From Lentimicrobiaceae bacterium (lineage in GTDB: Bacteria > Bacteroidota > Bacteroidia > Bacteroidales > P3), in the NCBI GenBank assembly GCA_022510485.1, contig JAFLTI010000005.1, positions 1-64,000 of the forward strand: 64,000 nucleotides of DNA, in the 5' to 3' direction. The translations under genes were made by a program, and so were the position numbers. Positions 27,253 through 35,877 of this stretch are shown here, piece after piece (the stretch's first letter is position 1; the number at the start of each line of letters is the position of its first letter). A model generated the notes under the pieces. The model was not told the origin of the DNA. It searched no databases and saw only the letters and a program-made list of their open reading frames with translations.

Positions 27253-28166
27253 TTTCCAACTCCATAAAACACCACACGCACCGTCCGTCCCAAAATCCGT
27301 ATGTCTTCCCGCAAGGAAAGCCGTTGCAGGTAATCCATATCGCACGCAAGCCGCACCACCATCTGCCGTACATCCTCGGCATATCCGAAAGTAGTGATAC
27401 CCAACGAACTGATGCCGGGTTTTATGGCGAACAAGAGCGGATAATACGGTGCCTGTTCCTCTATTTTTCCAATAAAATAATCGCGTTCAGGTCGATAGCC
27501 CACCACCGACATATCTCCTCTTAAGGCATTGTACAGTTGCGGCAGTTCGTCTAAACGGAACTTGCGCATGATATTGCCCCAAGGGGTTATCCGGCTGTCT
27601 CCGGCAAACGACAATTGAGGCACGGAATCTTCTGCTCCCACGCGCATAGAGCGAAATTTATAAATACGGAAAGCTCTGCCGGCTTTTCCGATACGCTCCT
27701 GACTGTAAAAGACCGGACCTTTGGAACTGGCTTTGACTAAAACGGCGCACAGCAAAAACAAGGGGGAACACAGCAGCATGCCTAAAACACAAGCCACCAT
27801 ATCAAAGGCACGTTTTACTATCCTCTGAGCTAAGGGCAACTGCCGGAACGAAAAGCAGGCAAATTCAATGCCCTCCACCTGTTCAAAACAATATTCGGGC
27901 AGATTCCAAAAGCGGGCTTGCGCACAGGAAATACCCACCTTGTACTGGGAACAGGAAGAAAGAACTTTGAAAAAACGGGGCAGTTGCGCACATTGCGCTT
28001 CGTCAGGCAATCCATATACCATACCGTTGCCGCCGTTTTCGTTCATAGCCCCAAGACAGTCTTTCCATGTTTCGGCATAAAAGACCTCCCTGCCACGCGC
28101 CTGCATGCGGTAAAAGAAATCAAGCGCGGCTTGCGATTTTCCCCATATCCAAATCCTCTCGTTCAT
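27249..28166 (-). CDS. Polyprenyl-phosphate sugar-1-phosphate transferase
   Basis: A 305-residue member of the bacterial sugar transferase family (WcaJ/PglC type core). Residues ~1-115 form a soluble N-terminal part of unknown role. One membrane helix follows (FDMVACVLGMLLCSPLFLLC), then the catalytic block (KGPVFYSQERIGKAG, FKFRSMR-like YKFRSMRVGAE, RKFRLDELPQLYNALRGDMSVVGYRPE). It should start a lipid-linked glycan for surface polysaccharide on undecaprenyl phosphate. Its stop overlaps the pcm start; it begins 1 bp after the Gfo/Idh-like gene. Confidence 0.9.
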   Translation of the reverse strand: MNERIWIWGKSQAALDFFYRMQARGREVFYAETWKDCLGAMNENGGNGMVYGLPDEAQCAQLPRFFKVLSSCSQYKVGISCAQARFWNLPEYCFEQVEGIEFACFSFRQLPLAQRIVKRAFDMVACVLGMLLCSPLFLLCAVLVKASSKGPVFYSQERIGKAGRAFRIYKFRSMRVGAEDSVPQLSFAGDSRITPWGNIMRKFRLDELPQLYNALRGDMSVVGYRPERDYFIGKIEEQAPYYPLLFAIKPGISSLGITTFGYAEDVRQMVVRLACDMDYLQRLSLREDIRILGRTVRVVFYGVGK

Positions 28167-28167
28167 A

Positions 28168-29088
28168 TCACAACAATATGCGCTTTATCTCAAACAAAAC
28201 CTCCTGCACCTGTCCGCTTTCAGCAAAATTGAGACTACCCTGCCTGCCACATTCAAAAGCTTGCGTAAAGCCCTGCAAATCGTGCGTCAAGAAAACCTCA
28301 TCCATGCGTTCCCTGCGTTCCACCGCTATTTTTTTACGGTCAGAAAAACGGCGGGCATACTGCCATTCTATCTCAAAGCCGATAAAATCCAAATCCACAA
28401 TGGTCTGCGAGTTGATGCACCGCATTTTGCCTTTTGGCGCAGGCAATACATTGCTTAGCCAAAACTCCGCCAACATACCCGAAAAAAACTCAATTTCCAT
28501 TTGAGCCGAAAAGCCCCCGTCGTCTTCTTTTCCCACCTTTCGCGCCCTTACCGTCTTTACTTCCGAGCCTTCTAACGAAAGCACACGGTCTATATACGGA
28601 AACAAGTCGCGTTCCAAAGCATATTCCAAACCCGGAGAATCAGGCACGGAAATATCCACCCTCAACATACGCAGCTGTTGCAGATAGGGCAATGCCGCCA
28701 ACCAGACCGGATGCTTGCGCCCGGCGTGCGCCACTTGGGTACACACCCGCGCCTCTTCCGCCAAAGCCGCCAGTTTGCGCACTTCAGCCCCTGCCGTACT
28801 CAACGGCCAGTCGCTCCAAACCGATTTACCCTGCCGCAACAAAGACGATATATAATCGAACCTCTGTTCGGGTTTGCCGCCCACCACCACCAAATCGGCT
28901 TCGTGAGCCAACTGTTGCGGAGAATCATAGACTCTCGGCAAAACCTCCGTCGTGCCTATATCGTCGTTGTTCAAGGCTCCCGACTCGGAGGTAAGGCAAT
29001 AGCCCACCCACTCCGAACCCGGAATACAGGCAAGGCTTTGCGCATAGCGGCGCAACTCGTAATCGGCTGCAAAAAGGGCTATTTTCAT
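28168..29088 (-). CDS. Atypical Gfo/Idh/MocA-like protein
   Basis: A 306-residue protein with the overall plan of the Gfo/Idh/MocA family: a Rossmann-like N-terminus and a C-terminal beta domain (DFIGFEIEWQYA). The GxGxxG nucleotide loop is replaced (LFAADYELRRYA), and the EKP motif position reads VWSDWPLST. The family histidine region reads ALERDLFPYIDRVLSL. It may therefore bind a different cofactor or be non-catalytic. It is the first gene of the run with the sugar transferase, pcm and birA, which suggests a role in glycan synthesis, as inference only. Confidence 0.65.
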   Translation of the reverse strand: MKIALFAADYELRRYAQSLACIPGSEWVGYCLTSESGALNNDDIGTTEVLPRVYDSPQQLAHEADLVVVGGKPEQRFDYISSLLRQGKSVWSDWPLSTAGAEVRKLAALAEEARVCTQVAHAGRKHPVWLAALPYLQQLRMLRVDISVPDSPGLEYALERDLFPYIDRVLSLEGSEVKTVRARKVGKEDDGGFSAQMEIEFFSGMLAEFWLSNVLPAPKGKMRCINSQTIVDLDFIGFEIEWQYARRFSDRKKIAVERRERMDEVFLTHDLQGFTQAFECGRQGSLNFAESGQVQEVLFEIKRILL

Positions 29089-29186
29089 CGTCAGGTGGCA
29101 AAAATAGACTATAAAGAAAATCCTTTCACAGCTTTCCCCGTCTTCTTTTCAACGGAACTCTGTGTATAAAGCCTCTTGCAAAATTG

Positions 29187-29217
29187 TTGGCAGGCTCATT
29201 TAGTTTTTATACTTTTG
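29187..29217 (+). promoter_or_regulatory. Ferredoxin promoter
   Basis: TTG (29187-29189), 20 bp, TACTTTTG (29210-29217); ATG 30 bp further. Typical Bacteroidota promoter with a short leader. Confidence 0.7.
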
Positions 29218-29246
29218 CCTTCAGAAAACCTTAAAAACTCAAAAAA

Positions 29247-29414
29247 ATGGCTTACAAAATTTCTGACAGCTGCGTAGCTTGCGGGTCTTGCATCGACGAA
29301 TGCCCTATGGAAGCTATTAGCGCCGGTGACATCTACACCATAGATCCGGACAAGTGCACCGAATGTGGCACCTGCGCCGGTGTCTGCCCCCAAGAAGCTA
29401 TCTCTTTAGCATAG
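29247..29414 (+). CDS. 2[4Fe-4S] ferredoxin
   Basis: A 55-residue electron carrier. Two classical clusters are visible: CVACGSCIDECP (residues 9-20) and CTECGTCAGVCP (38-49), with the usual pseudo-twofold symmetry. The protein starts MAYKIS at 29247 and ends EAISLA. It is a monocistronic gene with its own promoter and terminator, typical of clostridial-type ferredoxins in anaerobes. It would serve pyruvate:ferredoxin oxidoreductase, Rnf or hydrogenase partners encoded elsewhere. Confidence 0.96.
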   Translation: MAYKISDSCVACGSCIDECPMEAISAGDIYTIDPDKCTECGTCAGVCPQEAISLA

Positions 29415-29433
29415 TTTTTGCGCGCATGCAGAC

Positions 29434-29472
29434 AAAAAGGCGGTCGGCTTAATGCTTGACCGCCTTTTTTTT
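29434..29472 (+). terminator. Ferredoxin terminator
   Basis: Stem AAAAAGGCGGTC (29434-29445) pairs with GACCGCCTTTTT (29458-29469), followed by more T. It is 20 bp after the ferredoxin stop. Confidence 0.9.
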
Positions 29473-29516
29473 GTAAATTTGCCCCTCGCGGTTTATCCGC
29501 CGATAAAACATCCGCC

Positions 29517-30104
29517 ATGAAATCGGATAAATTACTGCAAGAACTGCAAATGCTCAATTGCGTCAAGGTGCTGGAACGGGGCGAAACCCTGCTCTATCCC
29601 ACCGACACCATTTGGGGATTGGGCTGCGACGCCACCAACAAGGAGGCTGTTTCTAAGGTTTACCGCATCAAGGGCAGAAGCGAAGACAAAAGCTTTATCA
29701 TTTTGGTATCTTCGATGGATATGCTAAAGCAGTACGTAGAAGAACTGCCTCCTATGGCCTGCGACCTGATAGATGCCATGAACGAAACGCCGCTCACCAT
29801 CATCTATCCCAAGAGCGCGAACCTGCCCGACAATGTTACGGCCGAAGACGGAAGCATAGCCATCCGCTTGGTAAACAATATATTTTGCGCAGACTTAATC
29901 AGCCGTTTCGGAAAACCGATTGTTTCTACTTCGGCAAACCTTTCCGGCGAACCCTCCCCTCTTTGTCTGGCGGATATTTCGCCGCAATTGATTTCTTCGG
30001 TAGACCATATCGCTATTGTAGAAGACTCCTCCGCCCGAAAGCTGCAACCCTCGCGCATTATCCGGTTAGAAAAGAGCGGAATGTTCAGTATCATACGCGA
30101 TTAG
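29517..30104 (+). CDS. YrdC/Sua5-family protein, L-threonylcarbamoyladenylate synthase
   Basis: A 195-residue YrdC-domain protein. The motifs TLLYPTDTIWGLGCDATN, YRIKGRSEDKSFIILVSS and GKPIVSTSANLSGEPSP are diagnostic. The family makes threonylcarbamoyl-AMP for t6A37 in ANN-decoding tRNAs. It lacks the C-terminal Sua5 domain, so it is YrdC-sized. It heads a plus-strand run with porT 25 bp downstream. Confidence 0.9.
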   Translation: MKSDKLLQELQMLNCVKVLERGETLLYPTDTIWGLGCDATNKEAVSKVYRIKGRSEDKSFIILVSSMDMLKQYVEELPPMACDLIDAMNETPLTIIYPKSANLPDNVTAEDGSIAIRLVNNIFCADLISRFGKPIVSTSANLSGEPSPLCLADISPQLISSVDHIAIVEDSSARKLQPSRIIRLEKSGMFSIIRD

Positions 30105-30129
30105 CATTACACGATTCAAAACCAGACCC

Positions 30130-30879
30130 GTGAGAAGCACAATACTCAAAACAGCCTTTGTTCTGACTTTCGCCTTGGTGGCATTGCGTCCGCTTTACGC
30201 CATCGGTTTCCGCGGATCGAAAGTTCCCAACACGCCGCTGTACGACAGCCGTCTTTTTCATTTCGGTTTTTCGTTGGGGATGAACCTGATGAATTTTTCC
30301 CTAAAATCAGACGATAACTTAGGTTTTGAGGGCGACACACTTTTGGGGATGAGGCATGGATTCCTGCCCGGTTTCTCAGTGGGTGTGGTTACCGACCTGC
30401 GTATGGGCAAGTATTTCAACCTGCGCTTTATTCCCACTTTCAGTATGGGGCAGCGTTCAATAACCTACAAAACCCACCTGCCCGACCAAGATATCCGTAA
30501 TGTAAACAAGCACATAGAGAGTATTATGGTGTTGCTTCCCTTGGAAGTAAAATGGAAAGCGGCACGTATGGTCAACAACCGTCCCTATGTAACGGCAGGC
30601 TTTCAGTACACGCTCGATATGGCTTCGCGCAAGAACAAGAAAAAGAATGCCGAAGACGATGAAAGAAATGCCTATAAGATGAAATTAGGCAGGCACGATG
30701 TGGGTGTTACCGTAGGGGCTGGCTGGGATTTCTTTCTGCCCTACAACAACAAACTGGCACTTGAAATAAAACTCTATTTCGGACTGTTAGACCTTTTGGT
30801 TCCCGAACACAACATCTATACCGACCGCATCAACAGCCTTACCAGCCGTATGCTGCAAATCAACTTTACGTTTGAATAG
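30130..30879 (+). CDS. porT: Type IX secretion protein PorT/SprT
   Basis: A 249-residue outer-membrane beta-barrel protein needed for T9SS function in Porphyromonas and Flavobacterium. It has a signal peptide (ILKTAFVLTFALVALRPLYA). The PorT pattern appears in YDSRLFHFGFSLGMN, SIMVLLPLEVKWKAARM and NNRPYVTAGFQYTLDMASR, and it ends in the aromatic residue pattern INFTFE. The start is GTG at 30130; no ATG is near. It lies 2 bp before the FAD gene. It is over 27 kb from porPKLMN, as is common for T9SS genes. Confidence 0.88.
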   Translation: MRSTILKTAFVLTFALVALRPLYAIGFRGSKVPNTPLYDSRLFHFGFSLGMNLMNFSLKSDDNLGFEGDTLLGMRHGFLPGFSVGVVTDLRMGKYFNLRFIPTFSMGQRSITYKTHLPDQDIRNVNKHIESIMVLLPLEVKWKAARMVNNRPYVTAGFQYTLDMASRKNKKKNAEDDERNAYKMKLGRHDVGVTVGAGWDFFLPYNNKLALEIKLYFGLLDLLVPEHNIYTDRINSLTSRMLQINFTFE

Positions 30880-30881
30880 CC

Positions 30882-32495
30882 ATGCCGCAAACGCTTTCGC
30901 TAAACTTCCAGCCCGAAGAATGGGGCAACAGCACCTTGCTCTATACCCGGACGGCAGCGGCATTGAAAGTTCCTGCAAAAAAAATATCCTATATCCATAT
31001 CCAGAAGCTTTCGCTGGATGCCAGAGGGCGCATACCCTGCTACCGCGCTATGGTAGAGGTATATGTGCTTCCCGAAAAATACACTTCCGAACCGCTCCAA
31101 GGCATTCCCTCAGCACCGATAGCGAAACACGCCCCCACAGTATTGATTGTCGGTATGGGACCCGCCGGATTGTTCGCCGCCCTCACCTTGGCTTCTGCCG
31201 GAATCAAACCGATAATCTTTGAAAGGGGCAAGCCTGTGCGGGAGCGCAAACGCGATGTGGCGGCACTCGGCAGAGAAAGTCTGTTGAATCCCGAATCAAA
31301 CTACAGTTTCGGTGAGGGCGGCGCGGGCTGCTTTTCGGATGGCAAACTCTATACCCGCTCCAACAAACGGGGCGACATACATCGGGTCTTGCGCACCTTT
31401 GTGCATTACGGAGCGAAAGAAGAAATCCTCTATCAGGCTCACCCGCATTTAGGCAGCGACAAGATGCCCGCCATGATAGAAAAGATGCGCGAAAGCCTAT
31501 TGCAAGCCGGGGCAGAAATACATTTCAACACCTGCATTACCCAAATTCATACCGATTCCAAAGGGCGTTTTGCCGCCCTAAGCGACCAAAACGGTAAAGA
31601 ATACAAGGGCAACGCATTGATTTTGGCTTGCGGAAACTCCGCCTCAGACCTTTACCGCTATCTGCACCAAAAAGGAATCGCCTTGCAGGAAAAGCCTTTT
31701 GCTATGGGCGTGCGCATTGAACATCCGCAAGATACCGTTAACGCTATGCAATACAAGGGGGCGGAAAAACGCTATGATTTGCCGCCTGCCGAATATTCCT
31801 TTGCCGAACAATCGGGTAATATCGGCGTTTTTTCTTTCTGTATGTGCCCCGGAGGGGTGGTGGTTCCTGCAAGCACAGACAACAACACTTTGGTGGTAAA
31901 CGGAATGTCGGACTCGGGGAGGCGTTCTCCTTGGGCAAATGCGGGCTGGGTTGCGAGCGTGAGCCGCGAGATTTTAGAGGCAAACGGCATCCGCCTGCCT
32001 CAACACCCCTTGGCTCTTTTGGACTTCCAACAGCAGACCGAAAGCCGTTTTTTTACACCCGGCAAGGGATTTGCCGCTCCGGCTCAACGGCTCACCGATT
32101 TTCTAAAGCACAAGAACTCCGCCAGCCTGCCCCGCTCCTCTTATTCTCCCGGTATTTTTGCCGCCGATATGCACCAATATCTGCCCGCCTATATCGCCCA
32201 AGCCTTGCGCGATGTATTAGGCAAGGTAACACAAAAAAAGCCGGCTTTCCTTACCGAACAGGCTATCCTGCTGGGTTTGGAATCGCGAACTTCCTCGCCT
32301 GTGCGTATCTTGCGCAATCCCGAAACGCTGGAACACCCGCAGATGCCGGGCTTATACCCTTGCGGAGAAGGCGCCGGGTACGCGGGAGGCATTACTTCCT
32401 CCGCCATAGACGGCATCAACTGTGCCGAAAAAATATTGCAGAACGCAGCTATAATTGCAAAAAATCAAAATAAGCATGAGCCAACAGGATTCTGA
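30882..32495 (+). CDS. FAD-dependent oxidoreductase (COG2509-like)
   Basis: A 537-residue flavoprotein. The dinucleotide-binding motif IVGMGPAGLFAALTLASAG is at about residues 89-107. The family signatures FGEGGAGCFSDGKLYTR and the C-terminal GLYPCGEGAGYAGGITSSAIDG are clear. The N-terminal 80 residues contain a small alpha/beta domain common in this family. The substrate is unknown for the family. It begins 2 bp after porT and overlaps the next gene by 20 bp. Confidence 0.88.
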   Translation: MPQTLSLNFQPEEWGNSTLLYTRTAAALKVPAKKISYIHIQKLSLDARGRIPCYRAMVEVYVLPEKYTSEPLQGIPSAPIAKHAPTVLIVGMGPAGLFAALTLASAGIKPIIFERGKPVRERKRDVAALGRESLLNPESNYSFGEGGAGCFSDGKLYTRSNKRGDIHRVLRTFVHYGAKEEILYQAHPHLGSDKMPAMIEKMRESLLQAGAEIHFNTCITQIHTDSKGRFAALSDQNGKEYKGNALILACGNSASDLYRYLHQKGIALQEKPFAMGVRIEHPQDTVNAMQYKGAEKRYDLPPAEYSFAEQSGNIGVFSFCMCPGGVVVPASTDNNTLVVNGMSDSGRRSPWANAGWVASVSREILEANGIRLPQHPLALLDFQQQTESRFFTPGKGFAAPAQRLTDFLKHKNSASLPRSSYSPGIFAADMHQYLPAYIAQALRDVLGKVTQKKPAFLTEQAILLGLESRTSSPVRILRNPETLEHPQMPGLYPCGEGAGYAGGITSSAIDGINCAEKILQNAAIIAKNQNKHEPTGF

Positions 32496-33165
32496 ACTTT
32501 ACCGATACATTTTTGCCAAAGACGCCCTTAAACAAGGCATCCATGCAAATACCCAACAAGCTTTTGACCTGCTCAGAAACGAATGTAAAAGGGTTTTTGA
32601 CTGCCTGAAGGAAACCAAGGAGCAAGATTTCGCCACCTCGCCGATTAAGCTTGACTACATCGAAAAAAGCGAGACGGAATTTTCTATCGCCTTTTCGAGC
32701 GACGTGCTTTTATTCAGCCTGCACTCCAATGTGTTTGAATTTTCCCGCACGCATCCGCTTATGCAGAACAATCCTTATATAAGGGAAGACCGGGAACGTT
32801 CCTATTGCGGAGTGATCCATATCTACAATTTCTTGGCAGACTCGCTACGCTACGGACGGGAAAACGACTTGGGATACCTTATCGGCAGGCTTTTTGTCAA
32901 CAAAGAGAACCATTACTTTATAGAAGGCAAGCAGGAATTAGGCGGATTCCACACTCAATTCGGGCGTGCGGTATTCAATCAGGAGGCTGCCGTCTTATTG
33001 TTGCGCAACGCCATGGATTATTGCGCCCACTTTGATTTGCTCACCCCGCCCTACGATGAGATAAAAGACGTTACGGTAGGCGATTTGTTAGACGAACTCG
33101 CCCATAAAAAGATGACAACCGGCAAAAGGCTCGGCTTTCAGTTCAAAGCCGACCGCACCGAATAA
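32476..33165 (+). CDS. Conserved Bacteroidota protein of unknown function
   Basis: A 229-residue soluble protein starting at the ATG at 32476 (MSQQDSELYRYIFAKDAL); an upstream in-frame ATG at 32455 lies further inside the FAD gene. No signal peptide, membrane segment or catalytic motif is recognised. The pattern HSNVFEFSRTHP and the repeated aromatic/charged helices suggest a compact alpha/beta fold. Overlap with the FAD gene implies translational coupling. Confidence 0.8.
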   Translation: MSQQDSELYRYIFAKDALKQGIHANTQQAFDLLRNECKRVFDCLKETKEQDFATSPIKLDYIEKSETEFSIAFSSDVLLFSLHSNVFEFSRTHPLMQNNPYIREDRERSYCGVIHIYNFLADSLRYGRENDLGYLIGRLFVNKENHYFIEGKQELGGFHTQFGRAVFNQEAAVLLLRNAMDYCAHFDLLTPPYDEIKDVTVGDLLDELAHKKMTTGKRLGFQFKADRTE

Positions 33166-33195
33166 AACCTCGATAAAATATAGTAACTTAGCCCT

Positions 33196-34059
<864 letters not shown>

Positions 34060-34086
34060 CTACGCGGCGATAGACTGGATTTTAAT

Positions 34087-34094
34087 TAACTTTG
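34087..34094 (+). promoter_or_regulatory. -7 box before the MNT remnant
   Basis: TAACTTTG at 34087-34094, 22 bp before the MNT start codon; no clear -33 element. Confidence 0.45.
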
Positions 34095-34116
34095 CTTTGC
34101 AAACATTGAAAGTTTT

Positions 34117-34412
34117 ATGCGAACAAAACAGGAATACATTGAAATTATTGACTGGTATTCACCGATTTTGCGACAAAAATTCGGCATTCGGTCTTTATGT
34201 ATATTCGGTTCTGTAGCGCGTAACGAACAGAAAACTGACAGTGATATAGATATTTGCGTGGATATGGAGGCAAAAATGTTTTGGTAGTCCAGTTAAAACG
34301 CTTTTTGGAATCCATCTTGGGAGCAACTGTTGATGTTGTACGCTTTCGCAAAAACCTTAACCCTTTTTTGAAATCCGAAATCGAACGCGATGGAGTCTAT
34401 ATCATACAATAA
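34117..34412 (+). pseudogene. MNT-type nucleotidyltransferase, frameshifted
   Basis: The first frame reads MRTKQEYIEIIDWYSP, then the nucleotidyltransferase signature CIFGSVARNEQKTDSDIDI, and hits a TAG at about residue 57. Moving the frame by one base near 34275-34285 restores NVLVVQLKRFLESILGATVDVVRF...GVYIIQ, the usual C-terminus, ending at 34412. MNT proteins AMPylate and silence their HEPN toxin partner. One indel is enough to explain the break; a sequencing error in the homopolymer GGCAAAAATGTTTTGG cannot be excluded. Confidence 0.82.
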
Positions 34413-34503
34413 GACTATAATCAAAGGAATACTTCTTCAGATTCAAACCGCACTTCAACAAATACAGGCGTGGAATACGGATATTTTGTCTTCCAATGAC
34501 TAA
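34390..34503 (+). pseudogene. HEPN-domain fragment paired with MNT
   Basis: A 37-residue frame (MESISYNKTIIKGILLQIQ...) overlapping the MNT end, as in intact MNT-HEPN pairs. It resembles the first helix of Bacteroides HEPN/DUF86 proteins and stops at SSND, where the rest of the domain including the RX4-6H motif should follow. McrC on the opposite strand begins its stop 4 bp later, so the HEPN body was probably lost when the mcr genes arrived. Confidence 0.6.
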
Positions 34504-34506
34504 TCC

Positions 34507-35877
34507 TTAATTAACGCGCTCTGACATCCCACGCCACTTAGCGCAGTTGAAAGCCAATTGTGCTTCAGATTCCTTTATTTGCCGCTTAAATTCTTCGTAA
34601 TCAGAAACCTGCGGTATACGAAATGGATATATCTTGATTTCAGCATTATCCTCATCTCCATAACCGGATAATGAATATGTTAATTCTTCATTACACGAAC
34701 TCCTATCAGCAGGATGAATAAAAACGCCATATTTACCTCTCAAACGGTACATATAGGCTATAAGTTGATGTATATCATTTCTATCTTCCACTGTTGGTTT
34801 ATATTTTGCATCAATAATGATTCCTAAAGGTTCTTTATCATAATAATCAGGATAACGGAGCAACTTGCCTCCCTTTGCCAAATATATCCGTCCTATGCCG
34901 CTTCTATTTTGTGGATGCCTAAAACCGTGTTCTGCAAGCAGGATTGCAAGATATTCTTCCCACAAATACGACACATCAATAAGAATCCCATAAATTTCGT
35001 TATCAGAATTGCCATATTTTACCTTTTCGTGTCGTAATATCTTCAAACATAACAATTGTAATGCATTATAGCGGGTAAAATACGGATGATTCCTTAATCT
35101 TTGGTTGTTTCGAATTGTCTTTTCTCTATCATTACGACAATAAGATGGGGTTACAGCAATAATTTGATTTACATTCGCCCGTATTTCCGCGTCTTTATCC
35201 AACAACGATTTTCCGATTTTTTGTGTACGGATATATTCAATAGTATGCCGAATCAATTCAGTCATAGCATTGTCTTGACTGAACTCTCGGGTTCGGTATG
35301 CAATCCGTCCGTTAAAGGGAATATTCTGCCTTATTTGCCTGTTTATATCAATATATCCTCGTACCCGAACATCATTATATTCTTTTCGTTGATATTCCCG
35401 ATAGATACCTTGCTGCAATGCTTCATTCAAAAATTTAGGAAACAGATACAACAAAAAATCAAATGTTTGTTCTATTGATGTTCCGTGTGGCAAATTAACC
35501 ATATTGCCTCCACATATCGCCTCAAGCATATAATGAAGAAAACAATCTTCCTCTCGTCCGGAGAAACGAGAACAGATTGACACATTCCGCCCTCCTATTC
35601 CGATAAATCCTACCACATTGGATGTCTGAATCTCCAAACGCGTACACTTCCCCTCTTTTTCTGTTTCTCTTAACGATACGATTGTCTGTTTATCCATATT
35701 ATCCTTGCAGTCCACAAAAGAATGCGGATAGACAAGCAGACTTTCGCCATTTTCCCTTAATAACGTGGCTATATCGTAATTAGCTATATTCCGTAAGAAA
35801 AGATATGATTCAATATCTTTTTGGGGAACATCAAAAGACGTATTATCTTTCAGATTGATTGTCTTCATTTTCTTCAA
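34507..35877 (-). CDS. mcrC: McrC nuclease subunit of a McrBC restriction system
   Basis: A 456-residue partner of McrB. The C-terminal PD-(D/E)xK nuclease core is visible near residue 337-357 (PDYYDKEPLGIIIDAKYKP), followed by DIHQLIAYMYR. An upstream beta-rich region (residues ~1-150) contacts McrB in known complexes. It overlaps the mcrB end by 35 bp. The region is visibly AT-richer than the flanks. It is intact and could cut DNA bearing modified cytosine, or act in another recognition mode set by the McrB N-terminus. Confidence 0.9.
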   Translation of the reverse strand: MKKMKTINLKDNTSFDVPQKDIESYLFLRNIANYDIATLLRENGESLLVYPHSFVDCKDNMDKQTIVSLRETEKEGKCTRLEIQTSNVVGFIGIGGRNVSICSRFSGREEDCFLHYMLEAICGGNMVNLPHGTSIEQTFDFLLYLFPKFLNEALQQGIYREYQRKEYNDVRVRGYIDINRQIRQNIPFNGRIAYRTREFSQDNAMTELIRHTIEYIRTQKIGKSLLDKDAEIRANVNQIIAVTPSYCRNDREKTIRNNQRLRNHPYFTRYNALQLLCLKILRHEKVKYGNSDNEIYGILIDVSYLWEEYLAILLAEHGFRHPQNRSGIGRIYLAKGGKLLRYPDYYDKEPLGIIIDAKYKPTVEDRNDIHQLIAYMYRLRGKYGVFIHPADRSSCNEELTYSLSGYGDEDNAEIKIYPFRIPQVSDYEEFKRQIKESEAQLAFNCAKWRGMSERVN

